Below, piece after piece: positions 60,577 to 64,000 of a DNA stretch of 64,000 bases. Position numbers and translations under genes: made by a program. A model generated the notes under the pieces. The model was not told the origin of the DNA, made no database searches, and worked only from the letters and a program-made list of their open reading frames with translations. Origin of the DNA: Linyphia triangularis (lineage: Eukaryota; Arthropoda; Arachnida; Araneae; Linyphiidae); contig OZ021731.1 in assembly GCA_963978545.1 (NCBI GenBank), positions 24,262,093-24,326,092 on the forward strand, written 5' to 3'. How positions within the stretch are numbered: the stretch's first letter is position 1; every line of letters begins with the position of its first letter.

Positions 60577-63500
60577 CAAATAGCGCTATAGCAATGCGAA
60601 TAAATTCACGGTAGTTTCCCAAGACCGCGCGAAGCAAAAGTCGGATTATGACGTAGGGGGAAGTCATAGTTAAGCTAGTTTCGTTTTTGCCGCGTCCATA
60701 TTATCAAATGTCATCAGTTAATTATATTTTTTAGGCTTTAATCGCTACTCAGAGTTACAAAAGAGATTTTGACTTGGATGCTGCAGTCAAAGTCATTCTC
60801 CAGGCCCAGAATGCAGACGGATCTATTGGTTCCTTCTTGGACTCGTATTACATCATTCCTGCAATCAGCAACTCCAGTCTTATTGACATCAATTCAGAAC
60901 ACTGCAAACGTCCGTCAACGAATGGTAAGTAGGACTCAATGCTACCTCAATGAGTGGGACAAACTGGGACAATGTCAGATTCATTTATTATGTTAAAGTA
61001 TTTTTTTAAAAATATATTGTATACTAAGAAACATATGTGAAATGTAGGAGCTGTACGCATTTAGTATTCGTTGATAATTGAATCATTTATGCAGTATCTA
61101 GTTTTGAGATAATAAAAAAATATAGCTCGGACCTTTAAAAATTATCAAAAAATATTCATGATACAATTCGTCTTGAGAACTTAGGAGCTGAGATTATTTT
61201 AACTTTGGATTTAAATGGTTGGGATAATTTTTTTTATTATTATCACAATTATCACAAGATATTTTGCAGTTATGGGTTCCTGCAATAAGCTATTCAATTA
61301 ACCTGAGTGAAAATTAAGTTAATTGATAACTCGCTTAATTGATAATTATATACACTGATCGTCACAAAATTGGTTATTCTTTACAAGAGTATGGTAAATA
61401 TAATACTTATGGAACAAATCGTATACTTAAGATGGGAACTATTTTTTAACACGCTTTTATTAAATACGTATATATCTATGTAACGGAATCTTTCAACTCA
61501 ATTTCTTCAAAATTTCTTCTTTCACTTCAAAACGTTGGATTAATTTTATATTTTGTCCAGTTATCAAGGACTGGTGGCAATACAATAATTCAATAAGTTT
61601 GTCGCATTATCGGTCGCATTATAGGTCGTGTTGCGCTTGCGCCGTTAAACTCCAACCAACCAAACTTCTCTGGAATCGAACCCTGGTGTCCCGTCACTCG
61701 TTACAACCCCAGTAGTCACAGAACCTACTATCGACGGTTGATAAGGCAGGCATTTGAAAGATCTGTCGTGGGCACTACGGTTATATTATCAGCAAAAAGT
61801 TATTCAGATTTATCATATTATGAAGATGGACGAGCCACCGATTGGTTTTGATCTAATATTAAAGCGTTCATTTCATCTGGTCGGAACTCTAGATTGCAAG
61901 GATTAGCTCTAGAAATACCACAGTTTTCCATGTAAATAAGGACACGATCTAAGGGGCCATAACCGAATTAATGAGCTATTCGTGGTTTCACCTTAATATG
62001 ACGTGTACTGAGACACGCATTAGTTAATCATTTAGGCAAGCATACGACTACTGGCCGAATCAACTAATAGAGAGTTTCATTCACGTTTCATAGTTGAATA
62101 ATTAATAGTTTTAAAAACTTGAAAAACACGCTTTAATAGAAAGCGAGTTTTTTTTAGTCGCATAATCCTTACCAGGATCTTCAGGATTAGCGATTTTTCT
62201 TATTCAGAGACGCGGTAGTGTTTAGTGCCAAGTAATACGGCGTGTACTAAGATACACTTAAATTTGAGACAAGTACCTATGTGACTATTGGCAGGAACAA
62301 CTGGAGAGTTTAGTACACTTAACTTAAAAAAATTAACTAAAAAAGAAAAGAAAAAAATATAGTTTACAACAAAAATAACTAATTGTTTAAAAAACATGCT
62401 TTTATAGAAAACCAAACTAAAAAGTAGAAAATAAATAATAATTTAAAAACTAAAAACACGCTTTAATAGAAAAGTGAACTAAAAAGTAGAAAATAATTTT
62501 AAATAAGTTTGAAATAAGAATAGTGATTAACAAGAAATATTTATTTTATCGTAAAAAAGCGTGGTGTGCTTTTTAAGATATTTTCATAATGGCTCTACTT
62601 TTACCAATATATGTCATTAAATATTTACAACAATTGACATCAAGCTGCCCACGCTTTTTTACAATAAAATAAATATTTCTTGTTAATCACTCTATTCTCA
62701 TTTCAAACTTATTTAAAATTATTTGCTACTTTTTAGTTCCCTTTTCTATTAAAGCATGTTTTTTAGTTTTTTAAACTATTATTTATTCTAATACTGAAAG
62801 ATTTGTACAAGTACCTCGTTTCCATCAAATTCGTAGATGTTAGAAGTTTCCACTGACAGAAGTTGCTTTCATAATGTGATTACTTGTGGTTATTATTCCT
62901 AATTCTATGGTCATACGTACGTATGTGTTCTTACCATCTTTCTGAGATCTTCTTTACATTTATAATTGGCTTTGAAAACCACTTTTAAAGCTGCAACAAT
63001 ATTTTGAGAAATTTCAGTGATCATCTGTGCCTATTCTAAGCAACTTCATCATTATCTATTAAAAGGCTATGTCTTCCATTTTATTTATTCAATGATCAAA
63101 CGTTTAAATTTTCATTTCATGAATTAAACACGCCATTTTGTAAAAATTTGCAAAACCCTTTATATTGCAATTGTAAATATTTTCATCTTTAATATTTTTA
63201 TTCAATTTCTCTCAGCAAACGAACAGTTATATTTAAACAGCATTATCTTTAATTTTAACGAAAATTTTAGAAAGCTCGTTAACATTTATTTTATTGTATC
63301 GTATATTCTCGGAACGCGTGTTCTACTAATGCAAGGTATTATCTATTTTCATTTCGTGTTGAAGGGGAATTGATTTAGTAAGCTATTTTTCGTGTAGGAA
63401 AATTAGTCATCTTTAAGAAGATAGTCATAACTACGATGGTCTTAATCTGTTTCTGACGAAGGGTCAAACAGCATACAAACGTTTGAAACTTATTAGTTAA

Positions 63501-63777
63501 TTCATCTCTCGGTCAAATTGTCACGGTTTTTCGATGTTTGTATCTTCTTGTGATGAATTTAAAGATATCGTCTAAGTAAACTGTGTTTGTCTTGTGTTAC
63601 AGAGGAGGAGGCATTAAGTGAATTCCAGCGGACTCGTGGTGAAAGGTTGAGCACACAGTACTCGGTGTGGATCGGAAGTGAAGTGGACCTGAGAAAGACC
63701 TGGACCCTGAAAGTCCCCATCAACAGTTCCTACTACGACATTCTGGAGATAGCAAACAGACTGGATTCGAGACAACG
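29473..63777 (+). CDS. Downstream tandem copy: secreted LDLa x2 + transcobalamin-like + DUF4430 protein (8 exons, 3' end outside window)
   Basis: Eight exons join in one frame: 29473-29551 (signal peptide), 32088-32219 and 33520-33654 (LDL-receptor class A repeats), 36014-36281, 40429-40676, 56246-56406 and 60735-60924 (transcobalamin-like alpha/alpha region), and 63603-63777 (start of DUF4430). Intron phases are 1,1,1,2,1,0,1 and every junction keeps the frame. They give 462 complete residues plus two bases. Adding exons homologous to 4312-4451 and 5468-5529 would make exactly 529 residues and a stop. The domain order is that of the arthropod CG3556-like family related to vertebrate intrinsic factor and transcobalamin. 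Cobalamin binding itself is not shown by the sequence. Introns are swollen by transposons; intron 5 (40677-56245) is 15.6 kb. The first exon is the least certain. Confidence 0.85.
29726..30300 (-). pseudogene. Bel/Pao retrotransposon relic (protease region)
   Basis: Minus-strand pieces in two or more frames. A cysteine-containing linker ([14 protein letters not shown]) and a retroviral-type protease core ([15 protein letters not shown], where Pao elements have LLDSGSQ) lie at about 30000-30300. Downstream, the DUF1758/peptidase A17 boundary ([14 protein letters not shown]) is at 29726-29983. Stops and shifts separate the pieces. The LTRs are not visible, so this is an isolated internal fragment lying 175 bases after the candidate signal-peptide exon. 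Confidence 0.6.
30301..31352. other. Intron 1 sequence without recognised features
   Basis: AT-rich with no exon-like segment. The 30259-30447 open frame on the minus strand is a hydrophobic low-complexity frame and is not called. Confidence 0.4.
31366..31546 (-). mobile_element. tRNA-derived SINE with 13-bp target duplication
   Basis: The complement begins GCCGACCAAACGGTATAGTGGTTAG-type sequence with an A box (TAGTGGTTAGCGTGC) and a B box (GGTTCGAGTCCC), then a body containing TGTTTGTAAATGTATGTTGG and a short GGTTGGTT-complement tail. It is flanked by AGTTATCCATGGA on both sides (31353-31365, 31547-31559). RNA polymerase III promoter boxes look intact. It lies in intron 1 of the downstream gene copy. 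Confidence 0.9.
31560..32087. other. Intron 1, 3' part
   Basis: No exon or known repeat is recognised. It ends in the pyrimidine tract and acceptor of the first LDLa exon. Confidence 0.4.
32088..32219 (+). CDS. Exon: first LDL-receptor class A repeat
   Basis: The acceptor is CTTGTAG and the donor is G|GTAAGT. The exon encodes a linker VSGSHSS and one LDLa module with all six cysteines ([20 protein letters not shown]). The calcium-binding end reads [11 protein letters not shown]: the final Asp-Glu is kept, but the usual Asp and Ser positions are Asn and Phe, so calcium binding may be weakened. Confidence 0.9.
32220..33519 (+). other. Intron 2
   Basis: AT-rich intron. At 32725-32780, TGGCTCAGTG and AGGGTTTGCTCC have the spacing of tRNA A/B boxes and may be a very old SINE, too weak to call separately. 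Confidence 0.4.
33520..33654 (+). CDS. Exon: second LDL-receptor class A repeat
   Basis: The acceptor is TTTTTCAG and the donor is G|GTAAGC. The 135-base exon keeps frame on both sides. It encodes a complete LDLa module: [19 protein letters not shown], and the canonical acidic end [10 protein letters not shown] with the D-x-S-D-E calcium signature. Tandem LDLa modules usually bind basic ligands or contribute to uptake; the ligand here is unknown. Confidence 0.93.
33655..36013 (+). other. Intron 3
   Basis: No exon is seen. It contains the dispersed-repeat end near 34099-34133 shared with 3209-3245. A polypyrimidine block of T and C runs lies at about 35614-35662. A more GC-rich segment at 35390-35600 has CGTCGACCGTTG and its near-complement CAACGGTCGTCGG at its ends, suggesting a small TIR repeat. 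Confidence 0.4.
36014..36281 (+). CDS. Exon: N-terminal part of transcobalamin-like region
   Basis: The acceptor is CTCTTTTAG and the donor is GG|GTAAGT. It encodes 88 full codons beginning [12 protein letters not shown] and ending [10 protein letters not shown]. The runs [11 protein letters not shown] and [12 protein letters not shown] match the first helices of the CG3556-like transcobalamin fold. The phase joins directly to the LDLa exon at 33654, so no intervening exon is required, though one cannot be excluded. Confidence 0.9.
36282..37942 (+). other. Intron 4, 5' part
   Basis: Non-coding. Three tandem 28-base units (ATTTAACATACTTTGTACTA core) lie at 36768-36851. A run of 22 or more A lies at 37178-37199. 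The inverted words GGGGGTTCCGTCCCC / GCCAACCCCC near 37364-37404 give a small GC hairpin. Confidence 0.45.
36768..36851. repeat. 28-bp tandem repeat, 3 copies
   Basis: Units 36768-36795, 36796-36823 and 36824-36851 share ATTTAACATACTTT and TACTACTTATTA, with one or two substitutions. It lies inside an intron. It is a simple minisatellite, not a CRISPR-like array. Confidence 0.85.
37956..38169 (+). mobile_element. 5'-truncated SINE, same family, with long (CCAA)n tail
   Basis: It starts inside the B box (GGGTTCGAGTCCCGTGTTAG) and has the same body as 31366-31546. It ends in more than 100 bases of CCAA repeats (about 38064-38169). The target duplication CCAGTTTATTCGG flanks it (37943-37955, 38170-38182). 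The tail unit is the probable signature used by the partner LINE. Frames of alternating GWLV on the other strand are artefacts of the repeat. Confidence 0.9.
38399..38602. repeat. Inverted-repeat element with internal A run
   Basis: The left arm (CCGGAACGGTTAGAATGTGT then TTTACGGTTCCCAC) pairs with the complement of the right arm (38568-38602; GTGGGTACCGTAAAACACTT start). About 200 bases with a 24-base A run before the right arm. It looks like a short MITE; the target duplication is unclear. Confidence 0.65.
38651..38769. repeat. 25-bp tandem repeat
   Basis: Four perfect 25-base units (core AGAAATAGATAATCC then AAAATTAGAT) span 38651-38750, followed by a partial fifth to 38769 with drift. 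Perfect identity between units implies recent expansion or contraction in this intron. Confidence 0.92.
38783..40428 (+). other. Intron 4, 3' part
   Basis: About 1.6 kb of AT-rich sequence with an A run at about 39054-39074. No gene, repeat or regulatory element is recognised. Confidence 0.4.
40429..40676 (+). CDS. Exon: central transcobalamin-like helices
   Basis: The acceptor is GCTTTAG and the donor is G|GTGAGT. The translation [20 protein letters not shown]... contains the family pieces [26 protein letters not shown] and NNRNRPFWI. Two cysteines (TCID, VLCN) are at positions that are conserved in the family and could form a disulfide. A deleted Tc1 element begins only 47 bases after the exon end. 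Confidence 0.92.
40724..41270 (+). mobile_element. Internally deleted Tc1-like element, copy B
   Basis: The TIRs CACTATCTACCAATAAGTAT and the complement of TTACTAATTGGTAGATAGTG are flanked by TA (40722-40723, 41271-41272). The retained transposase tail is readable in frames as [10 protein letters not shown]..., [25 protein letters not shown]. It has the second aspartate region and the final glutamate of the DDE triad but lacks the N-terminal DNA-binding and first catalytic part. It shares the deletion with 16869-17414, so the pair derive from one deleted master moved in trans. Confidence 0.9.
41347..41695 (+). pseudogene. Ginger/KRBA2-like transposon integrase tail, relic
   Basis: The segment 41485-41695 stays open: [15 protein letters not shown]... 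then [18 protein letters not shown] and [15 protein letters not shown] before TAG. The order of an AEKM helix, a VxVPxxDRGPxD stretch and LYxIGTxxGIIK resembles the C-terminal region of KRBA2/SCAND3-type proteins domesticated from Ginger elements. The upstream part 41347-41484 has stops and recurs inverted at 43647-43780. No integrase core is present. Confidence 0.5.
41947..43428. repeat. Dispersed repeat with internal tandem array
   Basis: It begins CTAGCTGAATACCAGTGCTTCGCTACG and ends ACAGACAGACAGC...TTATTATTATAGAT, end motifs of a kind seen in arthropod non-LTR or related repeats. Inside, after short tandem words around CTCGCTTCACTCGTTGAAAGG (42090-42235), a unit of about 115-155 bases with the core AATTAGAAGGCCAAAACTAC and TTGAAAATTTCAGAGCTGTA repeats about eight times from 42362 to 43380. 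There is no coding capacity. The class is uncertain. Confidence 0.6.
43647..43780 (-). repeat. Inverted copy of the relic at 41347-41484
   Basis: The complement shares TTAACTGTTTTAGT, AAATCCCTAAGG and TAGATGATCAATTCAC with 41347-41484 and is somewhat better preserved as a frame. The two copies bracket the tandem-array repeat. Confidence 0.75.
43800..44503. other. Intron 5 sequence, no recognised feature
   Basis: AT-rich with no coding or repeat structure that I can name. Confidence 0.35.
44512..45065. mobile_element. hAT-type MITE rich in ATATCGATA
   Basis: The TIR TAGAGGTCGG lies at the left and CCGACCTCTA at the right. The perfect 8-bp target duplication ATAAAAAT (44504-44511, 45066-45073) indicates a hAT-like transposase. 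ATATCGAT-type words occur around a dozen times toward both ends and leave an AT-rich centre. No reading frame is supported. Confidence 0.87.
45074..45431 (+). other. Intron 5 sequence, no recognised feature
   Basis: No gene or named repeat. Separates the hAT MITE from the TIR transposon. Confidence 0.35.
46108..48320 (+). pseudogene. Degenerate transposase-like gene of a widespread arthropod repeat family
   Basis: It starts [12 protein letters not shown] at 46108. Readable pieces lie in several frames: 46108-46467, then a lysine-rich part to a TAA near 46616 ([22 protein letters not shown]), 46830-46945 ([20 protein letters not shown]), 46965-47450 ([34 protein letters not shown]), 47499-47789 and 47928-48320 ([20 protein letters not shown]). 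The CDG-NTG, H-x-NELP and CHTQAVER motifs are conserved in a multi-copy family I know only as uncharacterised. Acidic residues in these motifs could be a DDE-type triad (inference). Frameshifts and stops make it a pseudogene. Confidence 0.6.
48371..48473 (+). repeat. 103-bp direct repeat, left copy
   Basis: It begins CAATGAAAATTTAAAAACCT and ends CCAGGATGGTGCA. It recurs in the same orientation, apparently without change, at 55150-55252. The left copy follows the transposase-like pseudogene directly; the right copy lies outside the right TIR. It is too long and too far from the Gypsy ends to be its target duplication. Confidence 0.85.
48648..48920 (-). repeat. 3' LTR of the second Gypsy element
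   Basis: 273 bases, apparently identical to 54562-54834. It contains a 7-base G run near its outer promoter side and short AATAAA-type words. Confidence 0.95.
49168..52812 (-). CDS. Gypsy gag-pol polyprotein lacking the integrase catalytic core
   Basis: A single frame; the second methionine at 52812 (MSYLSKGRK) is preferred to the one at 52866. The order is: an N-terminal coiled, glutamate/arginine-rich segment ([16 protein letters not shown]), gag capsid, CCHC knuckle [14 protein letters not shown] (about 51784-51824), protease [11 protein letters not shown] (about 51580-51615), RT with [10 protein letters not shown] and YMDD (about 50680-50691), RNase H with [14 protein letters not shown], and the integrase HHCC zinc module ([16 protein letters not shown]). 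The sequence then passes at about 49505-49520 from LHPIPKEDL straight into the C-terminal domain ([16 protein letters not shown]). The D,D-35-E core of roughly 170 or more residues is absent without a frameshift. Confidence 0.93.
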   Translation of the reverse strand: MSYLSKGRKTDLVEVAEELGLTPADGSKVADIRKLILESDGYDEETTRIILNRIIEERTEQEVRTREREERETRLEMQRLEVQRMQLQAAAVVPRRSEETQQKIPLAQITPKFDEKKYEMGLFLVNFERRAEMARVPKEDWVAYLLHVMPSDISNMLSRESVENANNFDYVKELILKKYKLTSEKLKNLFYRHVKGPDKTWRSYAHELSCYFKEWIADLKVDSFEDLVDLLITEQLKFRAPEDIKEHFFKEWLNLKKPDDLAEMFDKFESLKESLTKRNFHWKPYRKFSENRTSQEHSGYKGLRHVKSETEDNRPMSGQRKFHGQKKLLCFECGSPEHLRNSCPKVVRDKNNKAEKDREKTPETHLVQVAVGSNEPKDYPDVDLNKFVKKIKLGEVTATALLDTGSTRNILRDGIYRKIKPLPLLSKNTSVLTGLGKGLVRTMGSFQQVVNIDGHVCRLDFQVIPVEDFNFEAIIGSAFLAHAPCPFHEKTETLLDESAEWIFLTEDGTENELDLNHIKEANLRQSVADLVTSYQPKKTKFTDISMKIILEDEIPVYQRARRLSFSERQEVNKQIDEWLKNGIVRPSSSDYASPVVLVKKKDLTTRICVDYRQLNRKLVKDRFPLPLIEDVLDRLQDARVFSTLDLKNGFFHVPVEENSRKYTSFIVPDGQYEFLKVPFGLSTSPSVFQRYVYSVFRDLMKEGVIVIYMDDLIIPSNDEAEGVEKLKIVLQRASEYGLEIKTKKCQFLKHSVEFLGHIVENGTVRPSSEKTLAVKKFPIPTNVKQVQSFLGLTGYFRKFIQGYSKIAKPLSDLLRKDCPFVFGYEQKDAYEKLKSLLATSPVLHLSKPGRKTELHTDASKEGFGAVLLQESDDGQLHPVHFMSKKTSPAEEKYSSYELEVLAIVEALKKLRVYLMGSKFKIVTDCSAFQMTMNKKDIVTRIARWALLLEEFDYEIVHRPGQRMKHVDALSRNPVMIIDETVTARLKVAQCKDEYITTLKSLVKEGSHQEYFLKNDILYKYENGRELMVAPKGMQTELIKSAHEKGHFSVAKTKEIAKRDFFIPDLHSQTETVVANCIPCILANKKSCKKEGMLHPIPKEDLIVKEILTEEIMDYYSNQRNQLRREAKENILKFKDENKKQHDRKCKKATMYKLGDLVAIQRTQFGTGLKLRPKFFGPYEVTKVNGRDRYEVAKIGNHAGPNQTTSSADLMKPFG
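54562..54834 (-). repeat. 5' LTR of the second Gypsy element
   Basis: 273 bases, identical as read to the 3' LTR. It is followed by the TATATA flank. Confidence 0.95.
55150..55252 (+). repeat. 103-bp direct repeat, right copy
   Basis: Same sequence as 48371-48473. Its presence about 100 bases beyond the right TIR suggests either a dispersed repeat or a rearrangement of the DNA transposon. Confidence 0.85.
55253..56245 (+). other. Intron 5, 3' part
   Basis: Apart from the SINE-like segment (55605-55795), AT-rich and featureless, ending in the acceptor at 56245. Confidence 0.4.
55605..55795 (+). repeat. Related tRNA-derived SINE
   Basis: GATGGCTGTGGGGTTAGCGC (A-box-like) and GAATTCAAATCCTGGGTTAGG (B-box-like) lie 40 bases apart and are followed by GGCATGGATGGGCG, similar in layout to the other SINE. 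It ends near CCAACCTGG. It is more diverged, and no clear target duplication was found. Confidence 0.6.
56246..56406 (+). CDS. Exon: transcobalamin-like helices
   Basis: The acceptor is TTTCTTAG and the donor is CAG|GTAAAA (phase 0). It encodes [16 protein letters not shown] then [23 protein letters not shown] in pieces typical of the family: alternating hydrophobic helices with an RNGT turn and a potential N-glycosylation site (NGT). The preceding intron of 15.6 kb holds a Gypsy element, a degenerate transposase and several MITEs. Confidence 0.92.
56407..57089 (+). other. Intron 6, 5' part
   Basis: AT-rich sequence. From about 56865 a GC-richer stretch with paired GTGACGTAA and TGACGTCACA words leads into the YqaJ/SWIM-like exon and might be its promoter or 5' UTR. 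This is inference only. Confidence 0.35.
57090..57187 (+). pseudogene. YqaJ/SWIM-family-like exon fragment
   Basis: The frame reads [20 protein letters not shown] then [11 protein letters not shown] and stops at a donor-like AG|GTATGT (57188). The SxxMFxFFxTNxDFxxAEIRGVK pattern resembles the beginning of the multi-copy arthropod proteins carrying a SWIM finger and a YqaJ-like recombinase domain. No downstream exons were found, and a TTAA MITE begins 37 bases later. It could be the first exon of a gene nested in intron 6 or a stranded fragment. Confidence 0.4.
57225..57523. mobile_element. TTAA-flanked MITE (piggyBac-type)
   Basis: The left TIR is CCCTCTGAGCGTCA and the complementary right TIR is CCTTCTGAGGGTCA. 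Both are directly flanked by TTAA (57221-57224, 57524-57527). It is 299 bases with no coding. Inside, about 33 bases around ATTATATTTCTGAT-CAAATATATAA are tandemly doubled (57285-57355). It is a different family from 5974-6584. Confidence 0.83.
57528..59569 (+). other. Intron 6, middle
   Basis: No supported gene. A 28-base A run lies at 57906-57933 and T runs at about 58818-58850. Poly(A)-adjacent sequence on the minus strand could be an old retroposed end. Confidence 0.35.
59570..60255 (-). pseudogene. Second Tc1-like relic
   Basis: The complement of 59570-59715 reads [15 protein letters not shown] sequence (CCAGATTTGAACCCAATAGA core), i.e. the end of a Tc1 transposase with the final glutamate, followed by a lysine-rich tail broken by stops. 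At 60222-60250 the complement ACAGTGGTTCCCAAAAGTGT has the form of a Tc1-type terminal repeat. The opposite end near 59177-59200 is only weakly similar. It is unrelated to the 547-base Tc1 pair. Confidence 0.5.
60319..60503 (-). pseudogene. THAP-type zinc finger exon fragment
   Basis: On the minus strand after an AG at 60505-60504 the frame reads [11 protein letters not shown], then [12 protein letters not shown], then [10 protein letters not shown], before a GT at 60318-60317. The C-x4-C ... W ... C-x2-H-F spacing is that of a THAP DNA-binding domain, although the loop is short and the usual AVPTIF box is absent. It is probably a relic of a P-element-like or THAP-bearing transposon in intron 6. 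Confidence 0.5.
60541..60576. repeat. (AAT)n microsatellite
   Basis: Twelve AAT triplets. On the minus strand it gives an isoleucine run that is not a protein feature. Confidence 0.95.
60735..60924 (+). CDS. Exon: transcobalamin-like helices before DUF4430
   Basis: The acceptor is TTTTTTAG and the donor is G|GTAAGT. It encodes [20 protein letters not shown], then a glycine-rich turn NADGSIGSF and [16 protein letters not shown], ending EHCKRPSTN. The [15 protein letters not shown] pattern is the one that lines the ligand cleft in intrinsic-factor relatives. N-glycosylation is possible at NSS. Confidence 0.92.
60925..62429 (+). other. Intron 7, 5' part
   Basis: Non-coding apart from the SINE relic (61600-61745). 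From about 62100 the words AAAAACACGCTTTAATAGAAA appear, diverged early copies of the arm of the foldback that follows. Confidence 0.45.
61600..61745 (-). repeat. Diverged SINE relic
   Basis: The complement has GGGTTCGATTCC (B box) preceded by TGACTACTGGGGTTG and followed by GGTTGGTTGGAGTTTAACGG, related to the body at 3478-3540. Orientation is minus. Old and without a visible duplication. Confidence 0.5.
62430..62788. repeat. Foldback element
   Basis: The left arm 62430-62564 (ending AAAAAAGCGTGG) pairs with the right arm 62649-62788 (starting CCACGCTTTTTTAC). About 135 bases per arm at high identity surround an 84-base centre. The inner arm shares GATTAACAAGAAATATTTAT and its complement. 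Left of the element the outer arm sequence recurs at about 62109-62130 and 62390-62420. No coding. Confidence 0.85.
62789..63602 (+). other. Intron 7, 3' part
   Basis: AT-rich without recognised features, ending in the acceptor before 63603. Confidence 0.4.
63603..63777 (+). CDS. Exon: start of DUF4430 domain, downstream copy
   Basis: The acceptor is GTTACAG and the donor is CG|GTGGGT. Length and both split codons are identical to exon 3805-3979. It encodes [15 protein letters not shown]... to ...NRLDSRQR. The gene continues past 64000; the remaining 223 bases are intron. Confidence 0.92.
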
Positions 63778-64000
63778 GTGGGTCATGAAGTATATTCTAT
63801 CTTAAAGTATAATATATTGAAGGTTAAAGCCTTTAATATGTAGTATATACTAATAAAAATATGAAATGGCCTTTAGATGCGTTGAAAAAAAAGTTTCATT
63901 AATTTAATTGAAATGATTTTTGAAGTTTGAAATTATAAATAACTTCATGGTTGTAATGTTTCATTGATGTTATAGATTTAAAAGTGATGTCAAGTACTTT
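63778..64000 (+). other. Start of intron 8 of the downstream gene
   Basis: Intron sequence to the window edge. No further exon is seen; the matching intron of the upstream copy is 332 bases, so the next exon should lie just outside. Confidence 0.6.

Overview
This is AT-rich nuclear DNA from a eukaryote. The introns have canonical GT-AG borders and the window is packed with transposable elements. An arthropod is the best fit: the one recognisable host gene family is an arthropod-type LDLa plus transcobalamin-like plus DUF4430 secreted protein, and the Ty3/Gypsy gag-pol lineages look arthropod. A chelicerate (spider-like) genome is my guess, not a proof. I see no rRNA gene, no intact canonical tRNA gene and no CRISPR array.

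Host genes. All are on the plus strand. The 3' end of one gene copy lies at 3805-5529 (three coding exons and a stop). A second, tandem copy runs from a candidate signal-peptide exon at 29473-29551 through LDLa exons (32088-32219, 33520-33654), transcobalamin-like repeat exons (36014-36281, 40429-40676, 56246-56406, 60735-60924) and the first DUF4430 exon (63603-63777), then leaves the window. All intron phases agree. With the last two exons of the upstream copy as a model, the full protein would be 529 residues. The shared DUF4430 exon is almost identical in the two copies over its last 53 bases.

Repeats fill the intergenic space and introns. The main ones, left to right, are: two near-palindromic MITEs (722-968, 6765-7011); a TTAA-flanked MITE with three 17-bp CCCGAG palindromes (5974-6584); a solo LTR with a 4-bp target duplication (7314-7711); an inverted-repeat element (8241-9109) beside a piggyBac-like C-terminal relic (9206-9436); a 5.3-kb hAT element with an 8-bp duplication and a MITE inside it (10116-15415); and twin internally deleted Tc1 elements (16869-17414, 40724-41270).

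Then comes a three-level nest: a tRNA-derived SINE, split by a TIR element with a 10-bp duplication (18416-28904), itself split by a complete Gypsy element (19607-28463). After it lie a Bel/Pao relic, two SINEs with 13-bp duplications, a Ginger/KRBA2-like relic around a tandem-array repeat (41347-43790), a hAT-type MITE full of ATCGATA motifs (44512-45065), and a degenerate transposase gene inside long TIRs (45432-55045). That last element is interrupted by a second Gypsy element with identical LTRs (48648-54834) whose integrase catalytic core is missing in frame. The right end holds a YqaJ/SWIM-like exon, another TTAA MITE, a Tc1 relic, a THAP-like exon and a foldback repeat.

The host genes would make secreted proteins. 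The transposons are independent of them and mostly dead or non-autonomous; the two Gypsy elements are the youngest insertions by LTR identity.
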